Assembly: GCA_018806915.1 (NCBI GenBank)
Contig: JAGKQI010000064.1
Span: 372,001 to 436,000 of the forward strand
DNA: 64,000 nt
Direction of reading: 5' to 3'
DNA from: Phytophthora colocasiae
Lineage: Eukaryota > Oomycota > Peronosporomycetes > Peronosporales > Peronosporaceae
The notes below the pieces were generated by a model, which worked only from the letters and a program-made list of their open reading frames with translations, did no database searches and was not told where the DNA came from. Numbering within the stretch: the stretch's first letter is position 1; each line of letters begins with the position of its first letter. Both the position numbers and the translations under genes were made by a program. This document shows, piece after piece, positions 9,740-19,674 of this stretch.

Positions 9740-10615
9740 TTCCTCCACTGTGTCCGTTTCAAGAAATCCGTTTTGCTACTGGCAAATTACCAGCCAGATA
9801 CACCCGTACAGGCTGTGAGTCACAGAATGTGCCTGATAATGAGGCAAGGAGGAACCGGAATGAATTTCTCAGTCCGCCTGTTACGTATTCTGAGTCGGCT
9901 GTGGATCTACCTATCACGATCACTACCCCACCAGTGGACGATGGAGCATTATCTGCAAATTACAGTGAAGACGAAGATCAAGTAAGTAGCAACGGATCAC
10001 TTTCGATTCCAACTTCAGTTGGATGACCACTACACAGTATTTGGGCTCACGGAGTTCATTTGGGGATTTTCCGAGCAATTCGAACTCCATTTCGTTGTCA
10101 AGTGATCGAGAACTCGTAAATCTCGCGTGTCTTTCTCTAAGACAAACTCCGAGTGAAGTACAGGTTTTGGATCTTAGTACTAATTCGAGGAACCTCTCAA
10201 AAGCCTGAAAGTGCTCTCGGAACTGACAAATATTGTACAACTAAACCTATCGGGGAATGCTGTCGAACGTCTGGATGGACTGCAAGTATTCACACAACTG
10301 CAAACTCTTGTGATGCCTCGAAATCATCTCAAGACTCTATCGGCTCCGCTCTTTTCTCTCAAGGACTCACTCACCTTGATCTTTCAGGGAATTTCATCGC
10401 TCATTTGCCTCGGTTTCGGGATTGACGATGCTGGAAGTTCTCAACCTCGCAGGGAACAGCCTGGGAACTCTGCGTGAAGTGGCTGTCTTGGCCCCACTTT
10501 CAAACTTGATTTCGTGTAACCTTGCCGTTTACCAACGTACAAAGACTACGTGGTCTGTAAGATCCACTCGTTGGAGCGTTTAGATGAAGTCGACATCTCG
10601 CAGGTGGGCAACTGG
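9740..10615 (+). pseudogene. Leucine-rich-repeat protein remnant
   Basis: A Ser/Asp-rich segment (ending SANYSEDEDQ) meets a good donor, GTAAGT, at 9982. The acceptor at 10036-10037 rejoins it in frame to YLGSRSSFGDF, giving a 56-bp intron. LRRs follow: VQVLDLS, NIVQLNLSGN, QLQTLVMPRNHL, THLDLSGNFI and MLEVLNLAGNSL, then an LRR-cap-like end (DYVVCKIHSLERLDEVDIS). Reading through needs frameshifts near 10205, 10375, 10425 and 10540, so the gene is dead. Its 5' end is lost against the PiggyBac-type gene. LRR plus cap architecture is common in cytoskeletal or centrosomal proteins; the exact family is unknown. Confidence 0.6.
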
Positions 10616-11391
10616 TGAAGCCGTTCGAGATAGTGGAACCCTATCTTCCCGTTTGCAAGTCGGAGGTGGCGACACATTTTCCGGGTCTTCTTCATGTTCT
10701 TCCTCATCTTCCTCAATTTTTTTCTCGTGCTTGGGCAACACATTAGCGATAACTACAGGAAGGATGATCACACGAAGTGGAGAGCAAGAAGCATCCACCA
10801 GTCTTTTACTTGAGCTGCGCTTCAGTACTTCAGTGGGCATTGTATCTCGTACTCCAATAAACTCTTCATATCCATCACTCTCTTGACTATGACTCAGTTG
10901 TTTATCGGAGAAGGAGCCACGTCGCTTCTCAACGCTGCGTTCGGGTGACGGGAACCGTGAAGCAGACTGTGGTCGCTATTGACTTGAACTGCTGGTCTTT
11001 TGTCGTGCTGATATCGCCATTGCAACTTGTTCAGGCTCACTAAGTTCACCACTAGGCGTAGATACTGATCATCTACGGTCAAGATTTATCATAGCCACCT
11101 CTTGCTGCAGCTGCAATAATTGTTCAGTAGCACTTGACCAAGCTCGTGACTTGTTCTGCAGTAGCTTCGACTTGACTTGCAATTCCCCTATCAACCGAAG
11201 ATTTTCAGCTTCCAAAGCACTTTGAGCCTCCAATAAACGATTCTGCTCACTTTCATGCGCTCGATCGGCTCCCGTAAACGCTCATTCTGAGAAAACACAG
11301 CCTTGTGCTGCTCTATCGCGAGTCTAGACAGCAGCAAACTGTTCCTCAGGAACAAATAGCCCTGTTGAGCCCTGGGGATAGCGCGAGCCAC
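10580..11391 (-). pseudogene. Coiled-coil protein remnant
   Basis: The minus strand from about 11391 reads LRNSLLLSRLAIEQHKAVFS and, after a one-base shift near 11255, a strong heptad-like segment (LLEAQSALEAENLRLIGEL) and EQLLQLQQEVAMINLDRR. A TGA follows, then SVSTPSGELSEPEQVAMAIS, a TAG, a Ser/Arg-rich stretch, and an acidic segment (KKIEEDEEEHEEDPE) ending at 10580. Both stops lie in one continuous frame, so this is a decayed gene rather than chance. It overlaps the 3' end of the LRR remnant on the other strand by a few tens of bases, which suggests a rearrangement there. Confidence 0.5.
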
Positions 11392-11735
11392 AGGTGTGTC
11401 TGAGCTTCAGACTCTGAGGGGAGCAGCAGCTGCTCAGCAGCGAACGCCGATAATAGGGAGAGGCTTATAGAGTTGAGACCGTCATGACTAGAGTGCATAT
11501 CAAAGACTATTTTAGCTTCCCGCTAAAACGTCACCTCTTGAAGCGATAAAATGTAGCAGGGCCAGACTGATTTTTTTTATAGAGCTCTTGTTAGAGACAG
11601 TATATTGAATATAAGATAAATGGTCCAGAATAACAATAGTCCATTTTGTATTTTAACCAATCATAGCATTGTATTTACTTGCTTACTGACAATATGTTGT
11701 ACATACCATCACATAATTTAGCGGTAGTCAAAGGG
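11392..11735. other. No gene recognised
   Basis: Increasingly AT-rich towards the PiggyBac element at 11740; no coding or RNA signal seen. Confidence 0.4.
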
Positions 11736-11739
11736 TTAA

Positions 11740-11753
11740 CCCCCAGCCCGAAG
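11740..11753. repeat. Left terminal inverted repeat of PiggyBac element
   Basis: CCCCCAGCCCGAAG directly after TTAA; pairs with the right end at 14201-14216. Confidence 0.8.
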
Positions 11754-11756
11754 CCT

Positions 11757-11800
11757 TGTATTAGCCACGATAAGAAAAGGGTCTTATCGTGTCTAATACA
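11757..11800. repeat. Subterminal hairpin in PiggyBac left end
   Basis: Two 19-bp arms (TGTATTAGCCACGATAAGA at 11757-11775 and its reverse complement with one mismatch at 11782-11800) separated by 6 nt. It contains the CACGATA motif that recurs near the right end, so it may be a transposase-binding subterminal repeat. Confidence 0.65.
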
Positions 11801-12051
11801 GGATAAGGAATTTAGACTTGGTTTTTGTAAGGATGCATACAAATTTCCCGTCAACTAGGGGAAGGTGATGTGTGTGCAGACGGGGGATCATGTGCAGAAA
11901 AGCTGGGCACGTGTACATGGGACGGATTTTCAAAATATTAGCTGAGAGAGGTAACGGGAAGCGCGCCAAGTACCTCTATTAGAACGTAAAGGTTTTTGGC
12001 ACGCTAGACCAGACGGTTGGCTGTCATTCGAGATTTTGCGGGGAGAGAGAG

Positions 12052-13815
12052 ATGTCGGCGTATCGCCGTCGGTGGTCGGAGTTGCTCAAGGAAGGATGAA
12101 AGCGACCGCGGGAGCTCGAGGCCGAGCACACGTATTGCCACCCTCTGGACGAGCTCGACAAAGGTATTCTGCAGCGTTTAAAGCTGAATGTGCTGATTTC
12201 TGACCACTATTGTGTTTATGCAGCCGATTCGGAGCGCCAGGAAACAGAGAAGACCACAGAGCAGCCCTCAAACAGCCAAACTCGTGGTGGAAGTGACGGT
12301 AATGCGTGTGATTTATGTTGTCACGCGTCCAAATACTAACAATCCCGATATTCTAGATGTCGGACAACGCCTGGCATCGACTTATTCAACGAATTACACT
12401 ACCGAGCTGGGACACCGAGGACAAGAGTCGGCTGGTTTCGAAGACCAAGGTATAATTTTCATTCCTACTTATCAAGTACGATAGATGTTAACATATTTCT
12501 TGTATCGTGTACGGCACCATCGGTTAGCCCTGCCGTTCTTCTCCTATCGCAACGCCACAAGCACCCGTAAGCAATGGTACGCGCGCTATTGATTACGTGA
12601 TGTTTGAGGCTTAGTTTTCACGGATGTGTTTGTTTAGCTGTGGTTACAGGTAACCGTACGCAAGAGCAACGCAACTTGGATGCAGCCTTTGCAGAAGTTG
12701 CTTCCGACGACGATACGGAGACACGAATGGACCCCACATCACTTCATATATCGAACAGTGATAGTGGTGGCGACTCCGCTATTGCAAGCGAAGAAGAGTC
12801 TGCTGAAGACTTCGAGTCTGTAGAATCCCACGTCAACAGGTTTGATATCGTGTCTGATACAAGTTTAGTGTACACGATAACAATTTCTAACCTGTATTAT
12901 ATCAGCAGATATCAACGTCACAAAGGCTGGTAGCTTGTTGCCAGACTACGCCGCGCTAGAGTCGTAGGGAGAGAACGATGACGGGTTCAGTAATAAACAA
13001 GACGTGGAGTTTGGAGCTCAGCTGCCTTTTCCCTATATGGAAGGCCCATACGAGGCTCGCCAACCACATGCAATGCAAGACGACTACCCGGACCTTTTTG
13101 ATGGTTTATACGGTCCCAGTGAGGAAGCTTTGGCCGCCGCCACTAGCCCCGTGAATGCACTGTTCTACTTCATGATACCGCGTCAGTGGAAAGATTTTGC
13201 TACAAACCACCCCCTATCATGGCTTTCGGCGAAGCTATGTTACCGTCGAGATCGTCGTTCAACTGTATGCGAGTGTATATGAAGGACAAGCCGCACGAAT
13301 ACGGTACTAAGCTGTTTATGCTGTGCTGTTCGTACACTGCTTACTGCATTCGGAAGGTACACGGGCGTGTCTGCTGACACGCTCGTTTTTTTTTTTTGAC
13401 AACTAAAGTCTGTTATCGTGTCTAATACTGATACGTGTTCCTGCTATCTTGTATGGTACAGGTTTGAAGCTTACTTAGGTAAAGAAGGAACAATAAACGG
13501 CGTATCACTGCGTGAAGAGAGAACTGGTCCTGTGGCGGTAGTGCGCAATCTGCGTGCGGCTTTTGGAAACGAGCGGCCTAACACAATGCGACTCATCGTC
13601 ATGGATCGCTTCTACACTTCCATCCCGCTAGCATTGGAGCTACTTATAGCGTTGGGACCGTGGTGACAGGTCGGAAAGGTCTGGACACTCAAGTTGTGCC
13701 TGACAAGAACAAGAAGAAGATAGTGCGCGTGCGAGTGACGGACGGTGGGGAAGTGTCTGACAACGATGGGACGCCACGACGCCGTCGAGTGGCTGCAGAT
13801 GCCAGCAATCCCTGA
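12052..13815 (+). pseudogene. PiggyBac transposase with spliceosomal introns, inactivated
   Basis: ATG 12052 opens MSAYRRRWSELLKEG, then a TGA (12097-12099, probably an old Trp codon), then KRPRELEAEHTYCHPLDELD. Introns fit at 12164-12223, 12299-12356 (with TACTAAC at 12334-12340) and 12450-12649. Their removal keeps one phase into an acidic segment (NRTQEQRNLDAAFAEVASDD). Further on are TAG in LES*GEND, FPYMEGPYEARQPHAMQD, a shifted MRVYMKDKPHEYGTKLFML, and FEAYLGKEGTINGVSL. The second catalytic region reads VMDRFYTSIPLALELL. The DDE_Tnp_1_7 signature is clear, but at least two stops and several frameshifts disable it. Confidence 0.75.
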
Positions 13816-14200
13816 ATGCTGGCGGTAAGGCGGTCACGCCATCAACGATTGCTGGAAGCGTAGAGATTTTGACTTGGTTTGAATATACGCATTGAGCACT
13901 GATTTGTGAGTCTAAATATCGACAAAAATAGCAATGTCTCTTTCACATGAGCGCATGGTCTCTATTTCTACTGACATTTCTCTCGCCGCTCTGGACATGA
14001 TAGATCGCACATACCCTGTATAATGTCCATTCACCGCACATGATAAGTACATCGGGACACGATAGCAACGCTACCCACATCAAGGGGTGGGGGTTCGCAT
14101 GAGTTTTGTAACCGGACAGGATAAGTTTTATCTTTGATTTAGTAGCAAAACCCTACCCCTTCTATACACGATAGTTCAGTCGATGGGCGCAATTTTTTTC

Positions 14201-14216
14201 CTTCGGGCTTGGGGGG
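14201..14216. repeat. Right terminal inverted repeat of PiggyBac element
   Basis: CTTCGGGCTTGGGGGG immediately followed by TTAA; reverse complement of the left end with two extra bases. Confidence 0.8.
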
Positions 14217-14350
14217 TTAATAAAACAAAAAGGTTTCAACTGTTTAGCAACACTCCTTTGGACAACCTTCGCGTAACATTCTACTTCAACGTACCCGGTT
14301 AGTCACCACTTGATCACAACCGTCGGGATATCCTTCTCCACCCCATCCAT

Positions 14351-14397
14351 TGGACGCCTTCCATATATAGCTTATCCGCCCGACATATCTGCAGCAG
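14351..14397. repeat. Left 47-bp terminal inverted repeat
   Basis: Matches 16091-16137 perfectly in inverse orientation. Extends inwards into a palindrome ending at 14407. Confidence 0.85.
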
Positions 14398-14717
14398 ATA
14401 TGTCGGGGCCTATGTCGGCATACATCTCACGGAGTCGTAGATATCGTCTCAATAGAATCACCTAACCCTAGAACTATGCTGTGTAGCCATCTTAGCTGGT
14501 GTACTTGATGTTTGTATAGTCTATGATGATCATCACTCCTAATATGCAGCCTTCACTCTGCTGAGGACATATATCTTCCGACAGCCTTGACTTTCATTCA
14601 GTTTGAAATCTGCCTCTAAACGCGAAGGTAAGTGCATGTGTGTACCTTTCCGTTGTTTTCTTTTCGATGCTAAAATGGAAATAGCTACTACTAGAGTGTT
14701 ATATCCGCGCAAGGATT

Positions 14718-15186
14718 ATGGTGCGTCTTGTGCACCCCTCCAGTCACTGGAAGTCGCGCTGTATCGTTGATACATCCAGCGACGACAACACGCAGCCCAA
14801 TATCCCGACGACTGAATGTGAAATCTGCAGTGATGCCGAGACGCAGACCCCGCCATGTTCCGAATCGGAACCACACAAGTCCAAGCCGTGGAATAAGCCC
14901 CGACCAGACACGCCTCCCCCACAAACAAGACCATCACCGGGGCCACGTCCGCGTAGAAGTCCGACAACGTCATCTCCCGTGCTCCTAACGCCACCTCGGT
15001 CTCTCAAGCACCCACAAGCGAAGAAATGCGTAATGGCGTTGTACAACTGTGGTTGTGGCAAGTACACGCTTTATCAAGCGCGGTGAAGAGGTTTCTGTCG
15101 ACTACGGCGACGATCTGTGGTTCGTGTGTCGCTGTGGACTTGATGGTTGCCGTCACCAAGACTACCAAGATGAAGAAGACCCGTAG
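14718..15186 (+). pseudogene. SET-domain protein remnant inside the TIR element
   Basis: From ATG 14718 about 100 codons encode a Ser/Pro-rich segment with CEICSDAETQTPPC. Near 15030-15045 a one-base shift leads into TTVVVASTRFIKRGEEVSVD, then YGDDLWFVCRCGLDGCRH, ending at TAG 15184-15186. The block I.RGEE(V/L).VDYGDD plus CRCG..GCRH is the C-terminal half of a SET methyltransferase domain with a post-SET-like cysteine cluster. The N-terminal SET half and the NHSC motif are not visible, so no activity is expected. It is flanked by the element's inverted repeats. Confidence 0.6.
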
Positions 15187-15631
15187 GAGAGCTACCTGCA
15201 GCGAGAACAGAATGTCCATGTATACAGACGAGTGAGATTCTAAATGAGTATAAGTAGTACACATTTGTTGACATTTGTTGAAGTTGTTGCTGTTCGTTAT
15301 CTACTGTAGGGCCTTCAAATCAACCTGTTAGCGACTGACACGCGCTACACGACATCGCGGAGGAGGAGGAGTACGAAGTTTATAGCTGCAAAGATCCTGC
15401 TGGAGGTTGTAGTACGTGCTCTTTGAGCTTTGGCGCGAAGATTGAGTGGTGCTCCGCGCACGAAGGTATCCGTCCTTGTGCTAGATGGCATTTGCGCACG
15501 CAGGTTTCGCGCCAAGCCATGTTGAAGTTCTCCGCATCTTTTCAAGATCGACGGTGAATCACGGGGACTGCTCTCCTTGGTAGGCTTTGCAAAGGAAACA
15601 CGGGCTGGCAGTTTTCACTTTGGGTACTCAC

Positions 15632-16002
15632 CTCGTCAAACTTGTTGCATTCAAAAAAGTTGACGTTATTGTCGATAACGTGTACATGATCATCCAAGCG
15701 CCCTCGCTTGGCGGATCCAGGCACTGGTTGGTCAAGTAGTGACGGCTCCGCATCGCGATCCTCCATTCATCTGCGAGCAGGGCGTCGAACACCTCCCTCC
15801 TGACCTCGCTCAGCCTCGTGTCCTGCTGAGAGAATGCTGCGCCTAGCACCAGCAGAGTGTCCATTTCCTCGGTCTGCCTCTCCATTAGCAACTGCAAATT
15901 TCGAAGTGAGCGATATTCAAGAGAGAGCGGGTTCTGTGTCCTTGGTAAAGTGTCGGGTACACTTTTTTTAATTAGAGCTTTACTATTGAAGTAGGACAGC
16001 AT
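15632..16002 (-). pseudogene. First exon of a Harbinger-like transposase
   Basis: ATG 16002 opens 124 codons including RSLRNLQLLMERQTEEMDTL and, later, SEGAWMIMYTLSTITSTFLN followed by ATSLTR. The FLNATSLTR block and preceding W..(L/M)Y are reminiscent of the N-terminal part of oomycete PIF/Harbinger (DDE_Tnp_4) transposases; this is from memory. The coding frame meets a strong donor GTGAGT at 15626-15631, but no catalytic exon follows within the TIRs. I conclude that the catalytic part was deleted. Confidence 0.5.
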
Positions 16003-16090
16003 TAGCGGGACATGAGATGAAGATCTACAGCATTTACGGTGGCACCTCCGAGAGATAAGCCGGCATATATCTTTTCTAAGTCTAACTTAG

Positions 16091-16137
16091 CTGCTGCAGA
16101 TATGTCGGGCGGATAAGCTATATATGGAAGGCGTCCA
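16091..16137. repeat. Right 47-bp terminal inverted repeat
   Basis: Exact inverse of 14351-14397. It ends 24 bp before the ATG of the oxygenase gene at 16162. Confidence 0.85.
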
Positions 16138-16161
16138 TTCTACGATTCTCCAAGACTCATA

Positions 16162-17181
16162 ATGATTGTTCCTATCATCGATATTTCCCCGTTCGTGAGC
16201 GAAAGCCCCAGCCCCAACGTTGGGCGAGACGCAATCGTCTCTCAAGTGTCCGACGCCTGCCGAAACGTCGGCTTCTTGGTCGTCACAGGCCACGGAATCG
16301 CTCCGACCACCATTGCTGATGCTTTTCGAGCTGCAAAAGATTATTTCGACCAACCAACGGACGTCAAGAAAAGGGTTTCCATGACACCGGAGTACCCTTA
16401 CGGCTACGAAAGTGCGGAAATACTGTCCAATTCGATCGAAAAGGACGGTGGGAAAGCTCTTCCGGACTTGAAAGAGACATTTCAAGTGTGTGTAGGACCG
16501 GAGGGACGAGAACCCAATTTACCTGCTCGATGGCCGGAAGGACCAGAGGGGTTTAAGCACACGATGATCTCATACTACCGTAATGTGGAGAAACTGGCAG
16601 TGGTCATGATGAGGATCTTCGCCTTTGCGTTGGAGCTTCCTGGTGACTATTTCGACAAGAAGATTGACAATCACATGTCATCCTTGAGGATCCTGTAAGT
16701 GCAAAGCGACAGAGTGAAGAATCTACTGGAAATTCTAAGTTTTTATACTTTTTGTAGGAATTACCCGCATCAAGACCAGGAGCCCGGAACGGAGCAGATC
16801 CGAGCGTCAGCGCATACGGACTACGGTAGTTTGACGATCTTGGCGGTGGATGATGCTCCTGGAGGGCTACAGGTTAAAGATCTTCAGGGCGAGTGGCACA
16901 GTGTTAAAGCTCCTCCCAACTCGTACGTGGTCAACCTGGGCGATCTCATGCAGCACTGGACGAACGATCAGTGGCGTTCTACCATGCATCGAGTGATCAA
17001 TCCACCATCCGGATCCAAGAACAACCGCCGTCAATCCATTGCCTTCTTCCACAATATCAACGCTGATACACTTGTGCAGTGCATCTCAACTTGCCAATCA
17101 CCTGAAAACCCGGCTAAATACCCTCCAGTACTTGCGGGTGAATACCTCATGGCAAAACACCATGCTGCAATGGGAAGTTAA
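16162..17181 (+). CDS. 2-oxoglutarate/Fe(II)-dependent oxygenase, isopenicillin N synthase-like
   Basis: Two exons, 16162-16694 and 16758-17181, joined across a 63-bp GT-AG intron, give 318 residues. The N-terminal DIOX_N region (VPIIDISPF ... GFLVVTGHGI) is followed by the jelly-roll core. Its iron ligands are visible as HTDYGSLTIL (His197, Asp199) and MHRVINPP (His255), and the 2OG-binding pair as RQS (Arg269, Ser271). Enzymes of this class hydroxylate or desaturate small molecules in the cytosol; the substrate cannot be read. Length and motifs are normal, so it looks functional. A transposon end lies just upstream of the start codon and must replace most of the original promoter or 5' leader. 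Confidence 0.85.
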
Positions 17182-17324
17182 CCTGAACAGGATACGAACA
17201 CATTGGAAATCGTGAGAAAATCTAATTCAGAAGCTTGAGAAGGAGCAAAGTTAAACTGTTTTTATCCTGCTCACTCACACCACATTCACCAGGAAAACGC
17301 CAGAAAAGAAATCGCTGACTCAAG

Positions 17325-19604
17325 ATGCACGACCCCGGAGACAAACAGGGAAAGAACTGGGCTGCGGAGTATTATCATCAACAAGATCTCGTTCGCCAGA
17401 GCCAAGGATTGCGTACTCTTTGCCAACCTTCCGTGCTGATGGCATGTCTAGCTATTGCTGGTCGCATTCTCGTCGGACCACTCGCTCTCCTTCTTCTCTT
17501 CTTCGCTACCGGTTACTTATCCAACGCTACAGTCCTCATTAAATCTGACAATAGCTTCTTCGCCTTCACTCAGAACGATCTGTCCATGGCTGGAGGCTGC
17601 ACTGACTGCTTGGGGCCATGCAAGATCGTCCTGCTCAAATACACAATCTTCAACGGTAGCGCTCTCGTGAGTTCTCCAGAGTTTAAAGCCTTTGGCGCTT
17701 TGGGTCCATCGGAAGCTCTGTATGATTTCAGTCCTCTAAGTGCCGAAGCTCTAGCTTTTGCAGACAAATTGGACGCTAACAATGCGATCTGCCAGAGTGG
17801 CAACAACGAATGGGGATCTACGACCAATGTAGTCTCCGGAACAGCACAAGAAGTGTATACTGTCATCCAGTTACTGAACCTCAGTGTAGCACCTCAAATG
17901 CTACGGGAACTTGAAATTGCCATTGACAAAGCGAGTGAGTGTGTGTCAATGTGGAATATGATCATGATCACGAGACTTTTCCAGTATCCCACCACGGTTG
18001 GAGATAAAAACTTTGCCAAAATTCCTGCTGTCGATTTGAATGTCTTCCCGGATTTTACTGAATGTCGCCCAGTAGTGGAGATTGACGACAAACTCGTTGG
18101 GTCGAAGATCGCCGTCACCACCAACGGGAAGGATTTATTGGTTGCAGTTCCGGAGATTTTAACACTTTTCCCGTACAGCTTCACGAGTAGTTTACCTGCT
18201 GTTTCAAGGGTAGTTCCTTCGTCGAACACTCACTATCAAGCGTCTACAGTGGTTGAGCCTTTGTTACGAGGTTACTACGGCGCGTGTCGTGTTCGAGCTG
18301 TGAATACTACGGGAGTTTACGTTGAAGATACATGCGAAGTCAATGAACACTGGGCAATCTACGGGTTAATGGTTCATTCTCCAGATGATGTTCCTTTATG
18401 CAGTACTGGAGGTGTGTGCATCCACAACTACTACAACTCGTTATGGGAATGGGTTAATTACAAGGAAGCAGCTAAACCCAATCGCATCGGCATGAACCTC
18501 AACACCTTCCGTAGTCGATATGCTGATACAGTTGGGATCAGTGTATTACCAGGGATCGTAGTGATGCAGATTCTTCTCATGGGTATTATCAGTTTGTACC
18601 AAGTGATGTCCCACAAACGATCGGTCCTATTGACTCAAATCTGGGCCTATCGATGCCAAAATGGGCGAATGCAAGTGGTTTACCTCGCTCAGATCTCGTA
18701 CCATCTCGTCTACAACTCGGACATGTACATGTTGGGGATGGCTACAGGCACTTTGACTGGAGAATCAATCGCCAACCTCACGTGCTGCTTCTTCGCCTTC
18801 TCTTACTCGTTCGTTAACCTGGTGAAAGCTCGTTCGGGAGATCAACAACTGGACCGCCACTTCCGCTTAACGTGGGAAGCCATGCAGATCGTCATCACCG
18901 TTTGTGTCGGGTCCATTCTTCTGTCGATTCAACGCACTCCACTTGTGATGATTTTCTCTGAAAACGCCGAAGTTTTACGCAAGACGTCAACGAGAGGAGC
19001 CAAATACTGCGGATTGAACGACGCTTGTGTCCTGTTCACGTACAACATGCCTTCCGTTGTGGCTATCATCTCCGTCTTGTTGGGTTTTATTGCTCTGGTA
19101 ACTTCTTTCCTCGTGAAGAAACTGAGCCCAAAGGTGAAAAATGCAGTTCGATCCGCTCGAATGTCGTTGGCGGGGACTTACACAAGCGAATCGACTCGAG
19201 ATTTAGCAGCTAAAGTGACTGCTTCAGATGGCAAAACTCAACACTCCACCGACCATTTAACCACCTTTGAGAAGAATTGTATTGGAGCTCCTTTCAAGAA
19301 ACTCTTCCGAGACTGCGATGACATGGCCTACGTCATGTACAACGGGAAACGATGCATCACCGTGGAAGCTCTGTTACTGACCGGGTACTTGTACTACGGA
19401 GAGCATATCTACCAGGCCTCCGCCGTTATGTTGTTACTGTTGGCTCGGTTGATACCGAGAAAGATGCTCCGCACCTTCAATATGTTACTTCTGCGGTGGC
19501 ACGTCGATGAAAATGAAGGCACACTTTCCCATGCCATGTCCTGCACTTGGTACACTGCTAGCAAGGAGAACCACCAGTTGTCTGGAGCTACACCGCTAGC
19601 TTAA
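17325..19604 (+). CDS. Large multi-pass membrane protein, unknown function (copy 1)
   Basis: 759 residues from ATG 17325, no intron. A hydrophobic segment near residues 42-65 (GRILVGPLALLLLFFATGYL) is followed by a roughly 340-residue, cysteine-containing region, probably extracytoplasmic. Further membrane segments lie near 406-427, 480-500, 520-537 and 574-597, then a C-terminal domain with GYLYYGEHIYQASAVMLLLL and MLLLRWHVD. I do not recognise a named family; it is an oomycete-type family duplicated here, with close relatives at 19.7 and 23.7 kb. The conserved loop between segments 2 and 3 (LLTQIWAYRCQNGRMQ) is near identical in all copies and is likely functionally important. A receptor, channel or transporter role cannot be chosen. 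Confidence 0.8.
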   Translation: MHDPGDKQGKNWAAEYYHQQDLVRQSQGLRTLCQPSVLMACLAIAGRILVGPLALLLLFFATGYLSNATVLIKSDNSFFAFTQNDLSMAGGCTDCLGPCKIVLLKYTIFNGSALVSSPEFKAFGALGPSEALYDFSPLSAEALAFADKLDANNAICQSGNNEWGSTTNVVSGTAQEVYTVIQLLNLSVAPQMLRELEIAIDKASECVSMWNMIMITRLFQYPTTVGDKNFAKIPAVDLNVFPDFTECRPVVEIDDKLVGSKIAVTTNGKDLLVAVPEILTLFPYSFTSSLPAVSRVVPSSNTHYQASTVVEPLLRGYYGACRVRAVNTTGVYVEDTCEVNEHWAIYGLMVHSPDDVPLCSTGGVCIHNYYNSLWEWVNYKEAAKPNRIGMNLNTFRSRYADTVGISVLPGIVVMQILLMGIISLYQVMSHKRSVLLTQIWAYRCQNGRMQVVYLAQISYHLVYNSDMYMLGMATGTLTGESIANLTCCFFAFSYSFVNLVKARSGDQQLDRHFRLTWEAMQIVITVCVGSILLSIQRTPLVMIFSENAEVLRKTSTRGAKYCGLNDACVLFTYNMPSVVAIISVLLGFIALVTSFLVKKLSPKVKNAVRSARMSLAGTYTSESTRDLAAKVTASDGKTQHSTDHLTTFEKNCIGAPFKKLFRDCDDMAYVMYNGKRCITVEALLLTGYLYYGEHIYQASAVMLLLLARLIPRKMLRTFNMLLLRWHVDENEGTLSHAMSCTWYTASKENHQLSGATPLA

Positions 19605-19674
19605 GCTCCGTTGAAGAGATGTCCTGGTGATAGCAGTTAACTCTTGTGATAAATATTCCTCATTTACTCTGCAT

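Larger units (their letters stand above)
11740..14216 (+). mobile_element. PiggyBac-superfamily DNA transposon, complete ends, dead transposase
   Basis: The element is bounded by TTAA on both sides (11736-11739 and 14217-14220), the target duplication of PiggyBac. Its ends are inverted repeats: CCCCCAGCCCGAAG at 11740-11753 and, in reverse, CCCCCCAAGCCCGAAG at 14201-14216. The two ends differ by two inserted bases. Subterminal motifs resembling ACACGATA recur inside both ends. Internally it carries a spliced, mutated transposase gene (12052-13815). The element is 2,477 bp and immobile unless helped in trans. Confidence 0.85.
14352..16136. mobile_element. DNA transposon with perfect long TIRs, SET and Harbinger-like remnants
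   Basis: A 47-bp sequence at 14351-14397 (beginning TGGACGCCTTCCATATATAG) recurs as an exact reverse complement at 16091-16137. If the ends are taken one base in, both sides are flanked by ATT, a possible 3-bp target duplication as in PIF/Harbinger. Inside the left end is a palindrome (14379-14407) with 14-bp arms CCCGACATATCTGC around one base. The interior carries a SET-domain remnant on the plus strand and the first exon of a Harbinger-like transposase on the minus strand. The superfamily call rests on that exon and the short TSD. Confidence 0.7.

Noticed and set aside
10584..10886. Plus-strand Ser-rich ORF (SSSCSSSSSSIFF)
   Set aside because: It is antisense to the acidic Glu/Asp tract of the minus-strand coiled-coil remnant.
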